This document shows, one piece after another, positions 1 through 9,762 of a DNA stretch of 64,000 nt. Each line of letters starts with the position of its first letter. Position 1 is the stretch's first letter. The stretch lies in contig CADEHE010000001.1 of assembly GCA_902826775.1 (NCBI GenBank), positions 558,001 through 622,000 on the forward strand. The letters run 5' to 3'. This DNA is from an uncultured Pseudomonadota bacterium. Lineage in GTDB: Bacteria > Pseudomonadota > Gammaproteobacteria > Burkholderiales > JALYOK01. The notes beneath the pieces are model-generated. The model did not search any database. It was not told where the DNA came from and was given only the letters and a program-made list of their open reading frames with translations. The position numbers and the translations under genes are program-made.

Positions 1-378
<378 letters not shown>

Positions 379-421
379 GCGGCCACTTGTGGACCGCCGC
401 CTGACGGGACTAGTCGACGAC

Positions 422-453
422 AGCGACCACAGCGACCACAGCGACCACAGCGA
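422..453. repeat. 9-bp tandem repeat upstream of cbbS
   Basis: Three exact copies of AGCGACCAC followed by a partial fourth copy lie in the gap between cbbL and cbbS. No gene is seen on it. It may be a slippage product, and it lies in the leader of cbbS if cbbL and cbbS are co-transcribed. Confidence 0.85.
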
Positions 454-460
454 ATCGCAA

Positions 461-503
461 CCCCTCACCCCAACCCTCTCCCCGATTCCGTGGCGAGGGA
501 GAA
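461..503. repeat. Imperfect palindrome of the CCCTCACCC/CTCTCCCC type
   Basis: A C-rich stretch (CCCCTCACCCCAACCCTCTC at 461-480) is followed by a G-rich arm (GGCGAGGGAG). Dispersed elements of this look occur between genes in many proteobacteria. I infer membership by appearance only. It ends just upstream of the cbbS ribosome binding site. Confidence 0.5.
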
Positions 504-518
504 AAAAGGATACCTATT

Positions 519-920
519 ATGCGACTGACCCAAGGCACTTTCTCTTTCCTGCCCGAGTTAACCGAGGCGCAAATCCGCGCACAAGTCGAGTACGCTCTCG
601 CGCAAGGCTGGGCGGTATCGATCGAATACACCGACGATCCGCACCCCCGCAACACTTATTGGGAGATGTACGGCAACCCGCTGTTCGATTTGCGCGATGC
701 CGCCGGCATCATGCAGGAAATTACGGCGTGCCGCGCGACGTTTCCGGGTAGTTACATCAAGGTGAATGCGTTCGATTCGACGCGCGGCTGGGAGGCGATG
801 CGTCTGTCGTTTCTGGTTAACCGGCCGCCGCAGGAATGCGAGTTCGTGCTGGAGCGTCAAGAGATCGACGGACGCCGCTTGCGTTACACCACGCGCCGCG
901 AGCCCGCGCGCACGCGCTAA
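519..920 (+). CDS. cbbS: RuBisCO small subunit, red-type
   Basis: Small subunit of form I RuBisCO, which caps the large-subunit octamer. The protein has 133 residues, longer than typical green-type small subunits. This fits the C-terminal extension of red-type proteins. The N-terminus (MRLTQGTFSFLPELTEAQI) and the block YWEMYGNPLFDL (about 48-58) are characteristic. The ATG at 519 is preceded by an AAAAGGA ribosome binding site. The gene lies between cbbL and cbbX, as in other red-type operons. A terminator-like hairpin follows it at 961-1000. Confidence 0.96.
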   Translation: MRLTQGTFSFLPELTEAQIRAQVEYALAQGWAVSIEYTDDPHPRNTYWEMYGNPLFDLRDAAGIMQEITACRATFPGSYIKVNAFDSTRGWEAMRLSFLVNRPPQECEFVLERQEIDGRRLRYTTRREPARTR

Positions 921-960
921 GCGAGGCCTCGTTTTGGCATGGCAAGTTAGTTTTCGGCCC

Positions 961-1000
961 ACCCCGCCGGTCGGCCCACCTGGGCGGTCGGCGGGGTCTT
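961..1000 (+). terminator. Terminator-like or attenuator hairpin between cbbS and cbbX
   Basis: ACCCCGCCG (961-969) pairs exactly with CGGCGGGGT (989-997), and an inner GCCCA/TGGGC stem closes over a CC loop. The hairpin is followed by TCTTTT. This is a strong GC stem with a short T run, 20 bp before the cbbX start. In this position it could reduce read-through so that cbbLS is expressed above cbbX, or stabilise the 3' end of a processed cbbLS message. Confidence 0.65.
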
Positions 1001-1019
1001 TTCGGATTTCCGATGCGAT

Positions 1020-1946
1020 ATGAGTGCGCACCCAATATCTAGTGTTGCCCAAGAACCGGCACAGCAAAGAGGCGCCGACATCGTCGACTTCGGCGCCGCG
1101 CTAGCCGATTCGCAGGTGCCGCAAATTCTGCTGCAGCTCGATCAGGAGTTGGTGGGCCTGCGGCCGGTCAAAACGCGAATCCGCGAAATTGCGGCACTGC
1201 TCATCATCGACAAGCTGCGCAAGAGCGTCGGCTTGCAAAGCGCGGTGCCGAGCTTGCATATGTCGTTTACCGGCAACCCCGGCACCGGCAAAACCACGGT
1301 CGCGCTGCGCATGGCGGAAATCCTGCATAGCTTGGACTATGTGCGCAAAGGCCATTTAGTTGCTGTGACACGCGACGACCTGGTCGGGCAATATATCGGA
1401 CACACCGCGCCCAAGACCAAGGAAGTCCTGAAAAAAGCGATGGGCGGGGTGTTGTTCATCGACGAGGCCTATTACTTGTATCGCCCGGAAAACGAGCGCG
1501 ACTACGGTTTAGAAGCGATCGAGATCTTGCTGCAGGTGATGGAGAATCAGCGAGACGACCTCGTGGTCATCATGGCCGGCTACAAAGATCGCATGGATAC
1601 TTTTTTCCAGAGCAATCCGGGATTCTCCTCGCGCATCGCGCATCACGTCGAATTTCCCGATTACACCAGCGAAGAACTCTGCGAGATATCCGCCAGAATG
1701 CTGGAGGCGACCAACTATCGTCTAAGCGCCGCCGCGCAGGAAGCGCTCGGGCGCTACATCGAATTGCGCAAGGCACAGCCGCACTTCGCTAACGCGCGCA
1801 GTATCCGCAACGCGCTGGATCGGGCGCGTTTGCGCCAAGCCAATCGCTTGTTCAACACCGGCGCGGGGTTACTTAGCAAAGAACAGTTGATGACCATAGA
1901 AGCAGAAGACCTATTGGCTAGCCGTGTGTTTGGACCGGGGGGTTGA
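1020..1946 (+). CDS. cbbX: Red-type RuBisCO activase CbbX (AAA+)
   Basis: CbbX is an AAA+ ATPase that remodels red-type RuBisCO to release inhibitory sugar phosphates. In characterised homologues it threads the large-subunit C-terminus. The 308-residue protein has Walker [10 protein letters not shown] (about 85-93), Walker [12 protein letters not shown] (about 142-152) and an aromatic pore-loop-like YIGHTAPKT (about 125-133). Arginines around [11 protein letters not shown] and the [11 protein letters not shown] sensor-2 region follow. The length matches the family. Start is ATG at 1020, soon after the 961-1000 hairpin. Its presence fits the red-type cbbL and cbbS. Confidence 0.95.
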   Translation: MSAHPISSVAQEPAQQRGADIVDFGAALADSQVPQILLQLDQELVGLRPVKTRIREIAALLIIDKLRKSVGLQSAVPSLHMSFTGNPGTGKTTVALRMAEILHSLDYVRKGHLVAVTRDDLVGQYIGHTAPKTKEVLKKAMGGVLFIDEAYYLYRPENERDYGLEAIEILLQVMENQRDDLVVIMAGYKDRMDTFFQSNPGFSSRIAHHVEFPDYTSEELCEISARMLEATNYRLSAAAQEALGRYIELRKAQPHFANARSIRNALDRARLRQANRLFNTGAGLLSKEQLMTIEAEDLLASRVFGPGG

Positions 1947-1996
1947 AGCAGCGCTGGGTCCGCGAAAGTACTTGGGGTTAATTGCAGGAGGGAAAA

Positions 1997-3049
1997 ATGA
2001 CTAACAATAAGACACTCGAAGAATTCTTGTCCGACGAAACCGCTCGAGGATTGGAACCGGCGCTTGCGACAGTGGTGCGCGGCTTGGCACAGCGGTGCGC
2101 CGATCTATCAGGCCACGTCTCGCGCGCCAGCGCGTTAGGCATTTCCGGCGATGCGGGATCGGCCAACGTGCAGGGCGAGACGCAGAAGAAGCTGGATGTG
2201 CTGGCCAACGATCTGCTGCTTGCCTTTGCCGAAGGGTGCGCACACGTTGCCGGCATCGTCTCCGAAGAACTGGATGAGGCGCGCTGCTTCGAGCGCGAGC
2301 AGAAAGCGCCTTATCTGCTTGTGGTCGATCCGCTCGACGGTTCGTCGAACGTCGACGCCAATGTTTCCGTCGGCACGATTTTTTCGGTGTTGCCTTTCAT
2401 TGGTGCGGGCGAGCGTCCGCGCGCGGAGGATTTCTTGCAAGCGGGCACGCGCCAGCTATGCGCCGGCTACGCGATTTACGGCCCGTCGACAGTGCTTACC
2501 TTGACCCTCGGGCGCGGCACTCATAGCTTTACTTTCGACTGGGCGACCAACCAATTCGTGCACACGGCCGATGCCTTGCGCGTGCCGCACGCCACACAAG
2601 AATTCGCCATCAACATGTCGAATAGCCGCTTTTGGGAGCCGCCGGTGCAGCGCTATGTGGATGAATGCCTAGCGGGCACCAACGGACCGCGCGGCGCCGA
2701 TTTCAACATGCGCTGGATCGCTTCTTTGGTCGCCGAGGCGCAGAGAATTTTCTCGCGCGGCGGAATTTTTATGTATCCGCGCGACAACAAGGAGCCGCGC
2801 AAGCCAGGGCGCCTGCGCCTGCTCTACGAAGCCAATCCGATCGCGCTGTTGATGGAGCAAGCCGGCGCGGCGGCCTCAACCGGCACTCAGCGCATTCTCG
2901 ATATCGTGCCGGACACGCTGCACCAGCGCGTGCCGCTCATGTTCGGCTCGCGCGAAGAGGTTGAGCGGCTGGTGCGTTACCATGATGAGCCGCAGCGCGA
3001 ACAATTCCAGTCGCCGTTGTTCCGCGAGCGCACGCTCTTCATACGTTAG
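1997..3049 (+). CDS. cbbF: Fructose-1,6-bisphosphatase class I
   Basis: Hydrolyses fructose-1,6-bisphosphate (and often sedoheptulose-1,7-bisphosphate in Calvin operons) to regenerate RuBP precursors. The 350-residue protein carries the metal and phosphate site VVDPLDGSSNVDANVSVGTI (109-128), with acidic SEE upstream (89-91). The substrate-binding region near IFMYPRDNKEP and LLYEANPIALLMEQAGG-like residues lies in the C-terminal half. The ATG at 1997 is chosen because a strong AGGAGGG site lies 5 bp upstream. An earlier in-frame TTG at 1982 overlaps that site. It lies between cbbX and the kinase gene, so it is taken as the Calvin cycle copy. Confidence 0.95.
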   Translation: MTNNKTLEEFLSDETARGLEPALATVVRGLAQRCADLSGHVSRASALGISGDAGSANVQGETQKKLDVLANDLLLAFAEGCAHVAGIVSEELDEARCFEREQKAPYLLVVDPLDGSSNVDANVSVGTIFSVLPFIGAGERPRAEDFLQAGTRQLCAGYAIYGPSTVLTLTLGRGTHSFTFDWATNQFVHTADALRVPHATQEFAINMSNSRFWEPPVQRYVDECLAGTNGPRGADFNMRWIASLVAEAQRIFSRGGIFMYPRDNKEPRKPGRLRLLYEANPIALLMEQAGAAASTGTQRILDIVPDTLHQRVPLMFGSREEVERLVRYHDEPQREQFQSPLFRERTLFIR

Positions 3050-3059
3050 GGGTGCACCA

Positions 3060-3932
3060 GTGTCGATGAAACACCCGATTATCGCGGTCACCGGCTCGTC
3101 CGGCGCGGGTACCACGTCGGTAAAAAAGACCTTCGATCATATTTTCACTCGCGAGAAGATCAAGGCGGTTACGGTCGAAGGCGACTCGTTTCACCGCTAC
3201 GACCGCGCCGGCATGAAGCTCGCGATGGCTGAAGCCGAGCGCAGCGGCAAGACCCACTTCAGCCATTTCGGTGCGGAAGCCAATTTGTTCCCGGAACTCG
3301 ACCAGTTGTTCCGCGAGTACGGCGCGGATGGAACGGGCAATGTCCGGCGCTACTTGCACAACGAAGAGGAAGCCAAGCCTTACGGCCAAGCGCCGGGCAC
3401 GTTTACGCGTTGGGAGCGGATGGAAGCGGGCAGCGATCTGCTGTTCTACGAAGGCTTGCACGGCGGGGTGAAAACTGAAGCGGTGGATGTCGCGCAGCAT
3501 GTCGATCTGTTGATCGGCGTGACGCCGATCGTCAATCTCGAATGGATCCAAAAGATTCACCGCGATATGAAGGAGCGCGGCTACTCGATCGATGCGGTGC
3601 AGCAAACGATTCTGCGCCGCATGAACGACTACGTGCACTACATCACGCCGCAATTTTCGCGCACGCACATCAATTTTCAGCGCGTGCCGACAGTCGATAC
3701 TTCCAACCCGTTCGTCGCGCGCGACATCCCGACGGCAGACGAGAGTTTTGTCGTAATTCGTTTTCGCGATCCGAAAGGCATCGATTTTCCTTACCTGTTG
3801 TCGATGGTGCACGATTCATTCATGTCGCGACCGAATTGCATCGTCGTACCGGGCGGCAAGATGGGGCTGGCGATGCAGTTGATCCTGACGCCCATGATCC
3901 TCAAGCTGCTTGAGCGTCGCCGCGCGCTTTAA
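3060..3932 (+). CDS. cbbP: Phosphoribulokinase
   Basis: Phosphorylates ribulose-5-phosphate with ATP to form RuBP, the RuBisCO substrate. The protein is 290 residues if read from the GTG at 3060, matching bacterial PrkB-type enzymes. It shows P-loop GSSGAGTT (12-19), EGDSFHRYDR (about 40-49) and the HFGAEANLFPELDQLF region. An ATG at 3066 would remove only two residues. An AGGGGTG ribosome binding site near 3048-3054 fits the GTG slightly better. The gene follows cbbF by 10 bp, so the two are likely co-transcribed. Confidence 0.95.
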   Translation: MSMKHPIIAVTGSSGAGTTSVKKTFDHIFTREKIKAVTVEGDSFHRYDRAGMKLAMAEAERSGKTHFSHFGAEANLFPELDQLFREYGADGTGNVRRYLHNEEEAKPYGQAPGTFTRWERMEAGSDLLFYEGLHGGVKTEAVDVAQHVDLLIGVTPIVNLEWIQKIHRDMKERGYSIDAVQQTILRRMNDYVHYITPQFSRTHINFQRVPTVDTSNPFVARDIPTADESFVVIRFRDPKGIDFPYLLSMVHDSFMSRPNCIVVPGGKMGLAMQLILTPMILKLLERRRAL

Positions 3933-4056
3933 TCGTTACATTCGTCAACATCGGATGCGGGGCGATCAAGTCTGTCTTGGCCGCGAGTGGGCGGATCGTA
4001 GATAATTCAACGTTTTCCAGGACAGCACCCAGCGCGGCTTCGGCTGCAATATCACT

Positions 4057-6087
4057 ATGCCAACAACCAACGATCTAACGAACGCGATCCGTGCATTGGC
4101 GATGGACGCGGTGCAGGCCGCCAATTCAGGCCATCCGGGCATGCCCATGGGCATGGCGGAAATTGCCGAGGTGCTGTGGCGCCGCCACATGCGGCATAAC
4201 CCCAAGAACCCGAAGTGGGTCAATCGCGATCGCTTCGTCGTTTCCAACGGCCACGGCTCGATGCTGCTGTACGCGTTGTTGCACTTGACCGGCTATGACT
4301 TGCCTATCGAAGAGATCAAGCGCTTCCGCCAACTGCACTCGAAAACACCCGGGCACCCCGAATATGGTATGACGCCGGGCGTGGAAACGACCACCGGACC
4401 ACTCGGCCAAGGCATTAGCAATGCGGTCGGGATGGCGCTGGCGGAGAAGCTGCTGGCGCAAGAATTCAATAAACCGGGTCTGAGCATCGTCGATCATTAC
4501 ACCTACGTTTTCCTCGGCGACGGCTGCTTGATGGAGGGTATCTCGCACGAAGTCTGCTCGCTTGCCGGCACGCTCAAACTGGGCAAGCTCATTTGCTTCT
4601 ACGACGATAACGGCATATCCATCGACGGCCACGTGAACGGCTGGTTCACCGACGACACGCCCAAACGCTTCGAAGCATACGGCTGGCATGTCGTGCCCAA
4701 CGTCGACGGGCACGACGGCGAGGCGATCGAGCGTGCTTTGCTCGCGGCCCAGAAAGTTACCGATAAACCTTCTTTGATCTGCTGCAAAACCGTCATCGGC
4801 AAAGGCGCGCCGAACAAAGCGGGTTCGCATGACGTGCACGGCGCTGCGCTCGGTGAGAAGGAAGTTGCCGCCACGCGCGCGCACATCGGCTGGCCGCATG
4901 CGCCGTTTGTCATTTCTAAAGATATTTACGCTGCGTGGAGCATACTGGATAAAGGATGTCGTCTTGAACAAGAATGGCGATCATTATTCGCCGAATACAA
5001 TAAACAGTATCATCGCGAAGCGGTTGAATTCGAGCGTCGTGCCACGGGCGATCTGCCGATGGACTGGAAGGAACGCGCCGCCGCGCTGCTGAAAGCCACA
5101 GACGAGAAAGCCGAGACCATCGCCACGCGCAAAGCGTCTCAAAACGCACTGGCCGGCTTGATGCCGATCTTGCCGGAGTTGATCGGCGGCTCTGCCGATT
5201 TGACCGGTTCTAATTTGACCAACACGCCCAGCTCCAAGACCGTCACCGCGAGCGAGCGTGGCAATCACATTCACTACGGCGTGCGTGAGTTCGGCATGAG
5301 CGCCATCATGAACGGCATCGCGCTGCACGGCGGCTTCATTCCGTACGGCGGCACGTTCCTGACTTTCTCCGACTATTCGCGCAACGCGCTGCGCATGGCG
5401 GCGCTGATGAAGATTCGCTCGATCTTCGTATTCACGCACGATTCCATCGGCCTGGGCGAAGACGGCCCTACGCACCAGTCGGTGGAACATGCCGCCAGTT
5501 TGCGCATCATCCCGAACATGGACGTGTGGCGTCCGTGCGATACGGTCGAATCGCTAATCGCGTGGCAGGTGGCGATTGAACGCAACGACGGGCCGAGCGC
5601 GCTGCTGTTCAGCCGCCAGAACATCGCGTTCCAGAAGCGCGCACCGGCGACGCTGAGTAACGTTCGCCGCGGCGGTTACGTGCTGAGCGAAGCCGGGGGT
5701 GACAATGTTCAAGGGCCATCTTCTGGTAACAGACCGCAAGCGGTCATTATCGCCACCGGCTCCGAAGTACCGCTGGCGGTGCAAGCGCAACAAGCGCTCG
5801 CCACCCAGGGCGTGCGGGTGCGCGTCGTTTCCATGCCGTGCACCAATGTCTTCGACAGGCAAGACGCTGCCTACCGCGAAAGCGTCCTGCCGCGCGGAGT
5901 ACCGCGCGTAGCGGTAGAGGCGGGCGTGACCGACGGCTGGCGCAAATACGTCGGCGCGGTCGATGTGAAGCAGGGCGCGGTGATTGGTCTCGACCGTTTC
6001 GGCGAATCGGCGCCGGCGGGCGATCTGTTCAAGTTCTTCAATATCACCGCCGAGCGCGTCGCCGAAGCGGTGCGCGGCATGCTGTAG
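4057..6087 (+). CDS. tkt: Transketolase
   Basis: Thiamine-diphosphate enzyme moving two-carbon units among sugar phosphates. In this operon it serves the regenerative phase of the Calvin cycle. The 676-residue protein has [11 protein letters not shown] (24-34), [14 protein letters not shown] (63-76), the ThDP/Mg motif GDGCLMEG (about 154-161) and a transketolase-type C-terminal half ([30 protein letters not shown]). The length is normal. No clear Shine-Dalgarno sequence precedes the ATG. A 124-bp gap separates it from cbbP. Bases about 4907-5030 are distinctly AT-richer than the rest of the gene but stay in frame and lie in a linker between domains. Confidence 0.95.
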   Translation: MPTTNDLTNAIRALAMDAVQAANSGHPGMPMGMAEIAEVLWRRHMRHNPKNPKWVNRDRFVVSNGHGSMLLYALLHLTGYDLPIEEIKRFRQLHSKTPGHPEYGMTPGVETTTGPLGQGISNAVGMALAEKLLAQEFNKPGLSIVDHYTYVFLGDGCLMEGISHEVCSLAGTLKLGKLICFYDDNGISIDGHVNGWFTDDTPKRFEAYGWHVVPNVDGHDGEAIERALLAAQKVTDKPSLICCKTVIGKGAPNKAGSHDVHGAALGEKEVAATRAHIGWPHAPFVISKDIYAAWSILDKGCRLEQEWRSLFAEYNKQYHREAVEFERRATGDLPMDWKERAAALLKATDEKAETIATRKASQNALAGLMPILPELIGGSADLTGSNLTNTPSSKTVTASERGNHIHYGVREFGMSAIMNGIALHGGFIPYGGTFLTFSDYSRNALRMAALMKIRSIFVFTHDSIGLGEDGPTHQSVEHAASLRIIPNMDVWRPCDTVESLIAWQVAIERNDGPSALLFSRQNIAFQKRAPATLSNVRRGGYVLSEAGGDNVQGPSSGNRPQAVIIATGSEVPLAVQAQQALATQGVRVRVVSMPCTNVFDRQDAAYRESVLPRGVPRVAVEAGVTDGWRKYVGAVDVKQGAVIGLDRFGESAPAGDLFKFFNITAERVAEAVRGML

Positions 6088-6115
6088 CGTTCGGCGAGTC
6101 TGAACAGCGTAGGGA

Positions 6116-6141
6116 GGATCCAGGCGCATCGCGCCGGATCC
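6116..6141. repeat. REP-like hairpin between tkt and rsmD
   Basis: GGATCC plus GGCGC on the left pairs with GCGCC plus GGATCC on the right, around an ATC loop. A further GGTAGATCC follows. There is no T run, so it is better read as a repetitive extragenic palindrome than as an intrinsic terminator. Confidence 0.6.
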
Positions 6142-6199
6142 ACCACCGGCGGTAGATCCGCTGTGCTTAATTCCCCCTACCGATGCGCGATCACGCACT

Positions 6200-6742
6200 G
6201 TGCAAAAGAACGAGTTACGCATCATCGGCGGGCAATGGCGCAGCCGGCGCATACGCTTTGCCTCCGCGCCAGGCTTGCGCCCGACGCCCGATCGCGTGCG
6301 CGAGACGTTGTTCAACTGGTTGGGCCAAACGCTGGATGGCCTGCACTGCTTGGACTTGTTCGCCGGCAGCGGGGCGCTCGGTTTCGAAGCCGCTTCGCGC
6401 GGCGCCGCGTCAGTAGTCATGGTGGAGCATGATGCGGGGGCGCTGCGGACCTTGCGCGCCAATGCTGAACTGCTCGAGGCCCAGCAACTGGTCATCGTTG
6501 CGGGCGATGGCCTAGAATACGTCGAGACCACCCCACAGCGATTCGATGTCGTGTTTCTCGATCCTCCGTTTGCTTCCGATCTCGCGGCTGCGACGCTCGC
6601 ACTGCTGCCGCCGCGTTTGAACCAAGGGGCGCTCGTGTACGTCGAGACTGGCGAGAGCAACCCAACCTGGCCGGCCGGTTGGGTACAGCGCAAACAAGGG
6701 CGCGCCGGCCAGGTGCGTTTCGCGTTGCTGGCGCGGGAGTAG
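6200..6742 (+). CDS. rsmD: 16S rRNA (guanine966-N2)-methyltransferase
   Basis: SAM-dependent methyltransferase that modifies G966 of 16S rRNA in the 30S subunit. The 180-residue protein starts with the family-typical LRIIGGQWRSRRIRF and has PTPDRVRETLFNWL. The SAM motif LDLFAGSGALGFEAASRGA is at about 51-69. The catalytic DPPF (VVFLDPPF, about 117-124) is the mark of N2-guanine methyltransferases. Start is GTG at 6200. It is followed after 6 bp by coaD, the usual pairing. Confidence 0.95.
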   Translation: MQKNELRIIGGQWRSRRIRFASAPGLRPTPDRVRETLFNWLGQTLDGLHCLDLFAGSGALGFEAASRGAASVVMVEHDAGALRTLRANAELLEAQQLVIVAGDGLEYVETTPQRFDVVFLDPPFASDLAAATLALLPPRLNQGALVYVETGESNPTWPAGWVQRKQGRAGQVRFALLARE

Positions 6743-6748
6743 CAAGCC

Positions 6749-7231
6749 ATGGTTCGTGCGGTGTATCCGGGAACGTTCGATCCGCTGACTTTGGGTCACG
6801 AGGACGTGGTCAAACGGGCGGCGCGCTTGTTCAAAGAGGTGGTGGTCGCTATCGCCGACAGCCGCGCCAAGCGCCCGCTGTTTTCCCTGGACGAGCGCGT
6901 CGAGATCGCCACTGCGGTGCTGGGCCATCACGCGAACGTCAAAGTCACGCGTTTTTCCGGTTTGCTCACGCACTTTTTGCAGCAGGAGCGCGCTAACGTG
7001 ATTGTGCGCGGCTTGCGCGCGGTGTCGGATTTCGACTACGAGTTCCAGATGGCTGGCATGAACCGCAAGTTGCTGCCGGAGGTCGAAACGCTGTTTCTGA
7101 CGCCTTCGGACGATTACATGTTCATTTCCGCCAGTATGGTGAGAGAGATTGCCACGCTCGGCGGCGATGTCAGCAAATTCGTCAGCCCCGCCGTACTGGC
7201 GCGGCTGCGCGAGAAAATCGAAAAGAGCTAA
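6749..7231 (+). CDS. coaD: Phosphopantetheine adenylyltransferase
   Basis: Transfers AMP from ATP to 4'-phosphopantetheine, the penultimate step of CoA synthesis. The 160-residue protein has the nucleotidyltransferase motif [12 protein letters not shown] (6-17), whose TLGH stands for the HxGH signature. It also has the [10 protein letters not shown] motif (about 126-135), matching the usual ISSTxVR. Length and N-terminus are normal. The ATG at 6749 follows rsmD by 6 bp and a ferredoxin gene follows 6 bp later, so the three are probably one operon. Confidence 0.96.
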   Translation: MVRAVYPGTFDPLTLGHEDVVKRAARLFKEVVVAIADSRAKRPLFSLDERVEIATAVLGHHANVKVTRFSGLLTHFLQQERANVIVRGLRAVSDFDYEFQMAGMNRKLLPEVETLFLTPSDDYMFISASMVREIATLGGDVSKFVSPAVLARLREKIEKS

Positions 7232-7512
<281 letters not shown>

Positions 7513-7513
<1 letters not shown>

Positions 7514-8370
7514 TGCTTGCGCGACCGGCGCATCTGCGCCGCAGTTGGCTGTTTCTCGGCGCCGCCGACGCAGCGGCGTTCGAGCGCGGCGCCGCCTGCC
7601 CGGCGGATGCGCTGATCGCGTGTTTGGAAGACAGCACGCCTGCGCATCTGCGGCCGCAAGCGCGCGCGCTGCTTGCAAGTTTCGTGGCGCGATGCCGCAG
7701 CGCGGGGAAAATCGCATGCGTGCGCATCAACCGCCTGCAAGACGACGGAGCGGTCGATCTTGCGGCTGCGCTCGCGGCGGGAGCCGAGGTAATTCTGCTG
7801 CCCAAGACTGAGTCATCCGAGCAAGTGACGCAGTTGGCGCGGCTGGTGGAAGCGAGCCACGCCGGCGTCGAAATCGTACCGAATATCGAAACTGCGATCG
7901 GCTTGGTGCGTACGCTGGAAATCGCTAGCGCGCATCCTCGCGTGTCGGCGTGTCTGCTCGCCAGCGAGGACATGACGACAAGCCTCGGCGCGGAGCGCGG
8001 GCGCGACGGTGTGGAATTGCACCATGCGCGTTCGCGTTTCTTGGTCGAATGCAAAGCGGCGGGCGTCGTTCCGATCGATTGTCCTTACACCTTCAGCGAC
8101 ACCGACGGCCTGATCGCGGAAACAAGAATGGCGCGCCGCCTCGGCTACACGGCCAAGTCCGCCGTTGACGCTGGCCATGCCGCAGGCATCAACGGGGTGC
8201 TAACGCCGGGCGAGGCCGAAGTGCAGCGCGCGCGGCGCATCGTCGCGGCATTCGAGCAAGCCCATGCGCAGGGGCGCCGCGCGGAAATTGACGGCAATTT
8301 CCTCGAAGTGCCGATTTATCTCAACGCCAAGCGGCTGATCGAGCGCCACGAACTGCTAACGCGTGCGTAG
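7513..8370 (+). CDS. CitE-like HpcH/HpaI family CoA-ester lyase or aldolase
   Basis: A 285-residue TIM-barrel protein of the citrate lyase beta subunit family. Visible features are the N-terminal RRSWLFLGA, the acidic LEDSTP segment, the metal and substrate region VPNIETAIGL (Glu of IET), SEDMTTSLGAER (Glu-Asp) and the C-terminal KSAVDAGHAAGINGVLTPG. Members of the family cleave citryl-, malyl- or citramalyl-CoA. No alpha or gamma citrate lyase subunits are nearby, so it is a stand-alone CitE-like enzyme and its substrate is unknown. The ATG at 7513 overlaps the stop of the ferredoxin gene. Confidence 0.85.
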
Positions 8371-8377
8371 CGCGCCG

Positions 8378-8875
8378 TTATTCCAAGCGCTTGAACACCA
8401 AGGTCATCACCTTGGTGCGCCCATCAGGCGGGCCTTTGATCGGCGGCGTTTTGACGTTCATAGTGTCACCTTCCACGTTCACGTAGCGAAACTGTTCGGT
8501 GCCGACCCAGTTCTGAAACGTGGCGACTTCGACGCGATGCATGATGCCCTCGGCCGTGATGTCGTAAGTGCCGGAATACGCGATGTTGGTGGAGAACGCT
8601 TGCGCCCGCTCCTCGGCCGGCGTGGTGAAGCGGTCGCCGCTTAGCGCTTTGCGGCCGTCGGCGGAAAGGTTCACCGTCATGCGTCCGCCCGCCGTGTAAA
8701 TCAGGTAGCCTGTGGGCCGTTCGCCAAATACGTTGGTGATCTTGCCGGTTTCCGCATCCTGCGATACCCACGATTGCAATTGCCAAGTGCCGATGACGGA
8801 TTTGTCCGCGGCCTGGGTCGCCGGCAAGAAAGAGGCGAATCCAAGTGCGGCCAGCAATCCAAAGTAGCGTGTCAT
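8378..8875 (-). CDS. Exported lipocalin-like domain protein
   Basis: A 165-residue protein with an N-terminal signal peptide (MTRYFGLLAALGFASFLPATQA, cleavage expected after TQA). One lipocalin-like domain follows, beginning SVIGTWQLQSW and containing GYLIYTAGGRMTVNL. This resembles the small Lipocalin_5 (PF13924) family, whose function is poorly defined. It should sit in the periplasm. It is convergent with the CitE-like gene (7 bp gap) and divergent from the next membrane protein gene. Confidence 0.75.
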   Translation of the reverse strand: MTRYFGLLAALGFASFLPATQAADKSVIGTWQLQSWVSQDAETGKITNVFGERPTGYLIYTAGGRMTVNLSADGRKALSGDRFTTPAEERAQAFSTNIAYSGTYDITAEGIMHRVEVATFQNWVGTEQFRYVNVEGDTMNVKTPPIKGPPDGRTKVMTLVFKRLE

Positions 8876-8997
8876 TAACGTGTCCCGATGAAAACCTGCC
8901 GCAGTTTAGCTGAATTCCTTGCCGCAATGCGGGGCCGCTATCTGGTACTTTGCGCGCGCGTGCCAGGCGATTATGATTCGCCGTGGGAGGATCAGAC

Positions 8998-9756
8998 ATG
9001 GCCGAACCCGAAACACCCTCAGCGTTTCCAGACATAAACGAAGTCGGCTTCGAAGCGCCTCTGCATTGGCTCGCGCGCGGATTGGGCGACCTTAAAGCTT
9101 GCCCGCGGCCGAGCTTGTTTTACGGTCTATGCTTCGCTTCGATGGGCTTCGCACTCAGCTTTGTGTTCAACCACGCCTATCAATACATGTCGGCGTTGGC
9201 GAGCGGCTTTCTTCTCGTTGGCCCGTTCTTAGCCATCGGCGTCTACGAACTATCGCGCCGGCGCGCGCGCGGCGCTGCCTGCGAACTGAAGCCGACGCTC
9301 GCGGTTTGGCGCAAGAACGCTGCCAACATCGGCGTTTATTCGCTTATCTTGATGGTTATTTTCTTGGTGTGGGCGCGCGCCTCGCTGGTAATTTTCGCGC
9401 TCTTTTATACGAGTGAAATGCCGTCAGTGCAAGGCTTTATGGAGCAAGTCGTGCGGCTGGAGAACGTCGAGTTTCTGCTGGCCTACTTTGCTGCGGGTTT
9501 GATATTTGCGCTGCTCGTCTTTGCTTCAAGCGTAGTGTCTATACCGCTCATGCTCGATCGTAATCAGGACACGATCACGGCGGTCATTACTAGCTTTCGG
9601 GCGCTAGGGCGTAATTTCCCGGCCATGTTGTTGTGGGCCGCGTTGATTGTGTTGTTGATCGGCATCGGATTCGCGACGCTCTATGTCGGACTCATCGTTG
9701 CAGTACCGTTGGTGGGCCATGCGACATGGCACGCCTATCGCGAGGTAGTCGCGTAA
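8998..9756 (+). CDS. DUF2189 integral membrane protein
   Basis: A 252-residue inner-membrane protein that looks like the DUF2189 family. About six hydrophobic segments are visible, for example LFYGLCFASMGFALSFVF, FLLVGPFLAIGVYEL, ILMVIFLVWARASLVIFALF, LLAYFAAGLIFALLVFASSV and LLWAALIVLLIGIGFATLYV. The ATG at 8998 is chosen because GGAGG lies 7 bp upstream. The in-frame GTG at 8983 precedes that site. No function is known. It converges on the dynamin-like gene with a 6-bp gap and no visible terminator. Confidence 0.8.
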   Translation: MAEPETPSAFPDINEVGFEAPLHWLARGLGDLKACPRPSLFYGLCFASMGFALSFVFNHAYQYMSALASGFLLVGPFLAIGVYELSRRRARGAACELKPTLAVWRKNAANIGVYSLILMVIFLVWARASLVIFALFYTSEMPSVQGFMEQVVRLENVEFLLAYFAAGLIFALLVFASSVVSIPLMLDRNQDTITAVITSFRALGRNFPAMLLWAALIVLLIGIGFATLYVGLIVAVPLVGHATWHAYREVVA

Positions 9757-9762
9757 GTTGTA

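Noticed and set aside
2961..3065. Longer N-terminus for phosphoribulokinase
   Set aside because: It would overlap the end of cbbF and add 33 or more residues absent from the family.
3039..3812. 257-codon minus-strand open frame opposite phosphoribulokinase
   Set aside because: A shadow of cbbP with no recognisable motif.
5554..6750. 398-codon open frame on the minus strand across tkt and rsmD
   Set aside because: It lies opposite two well-supported genes, spans their gap and shows no family motif. Long antisense frames are common at this G+C.
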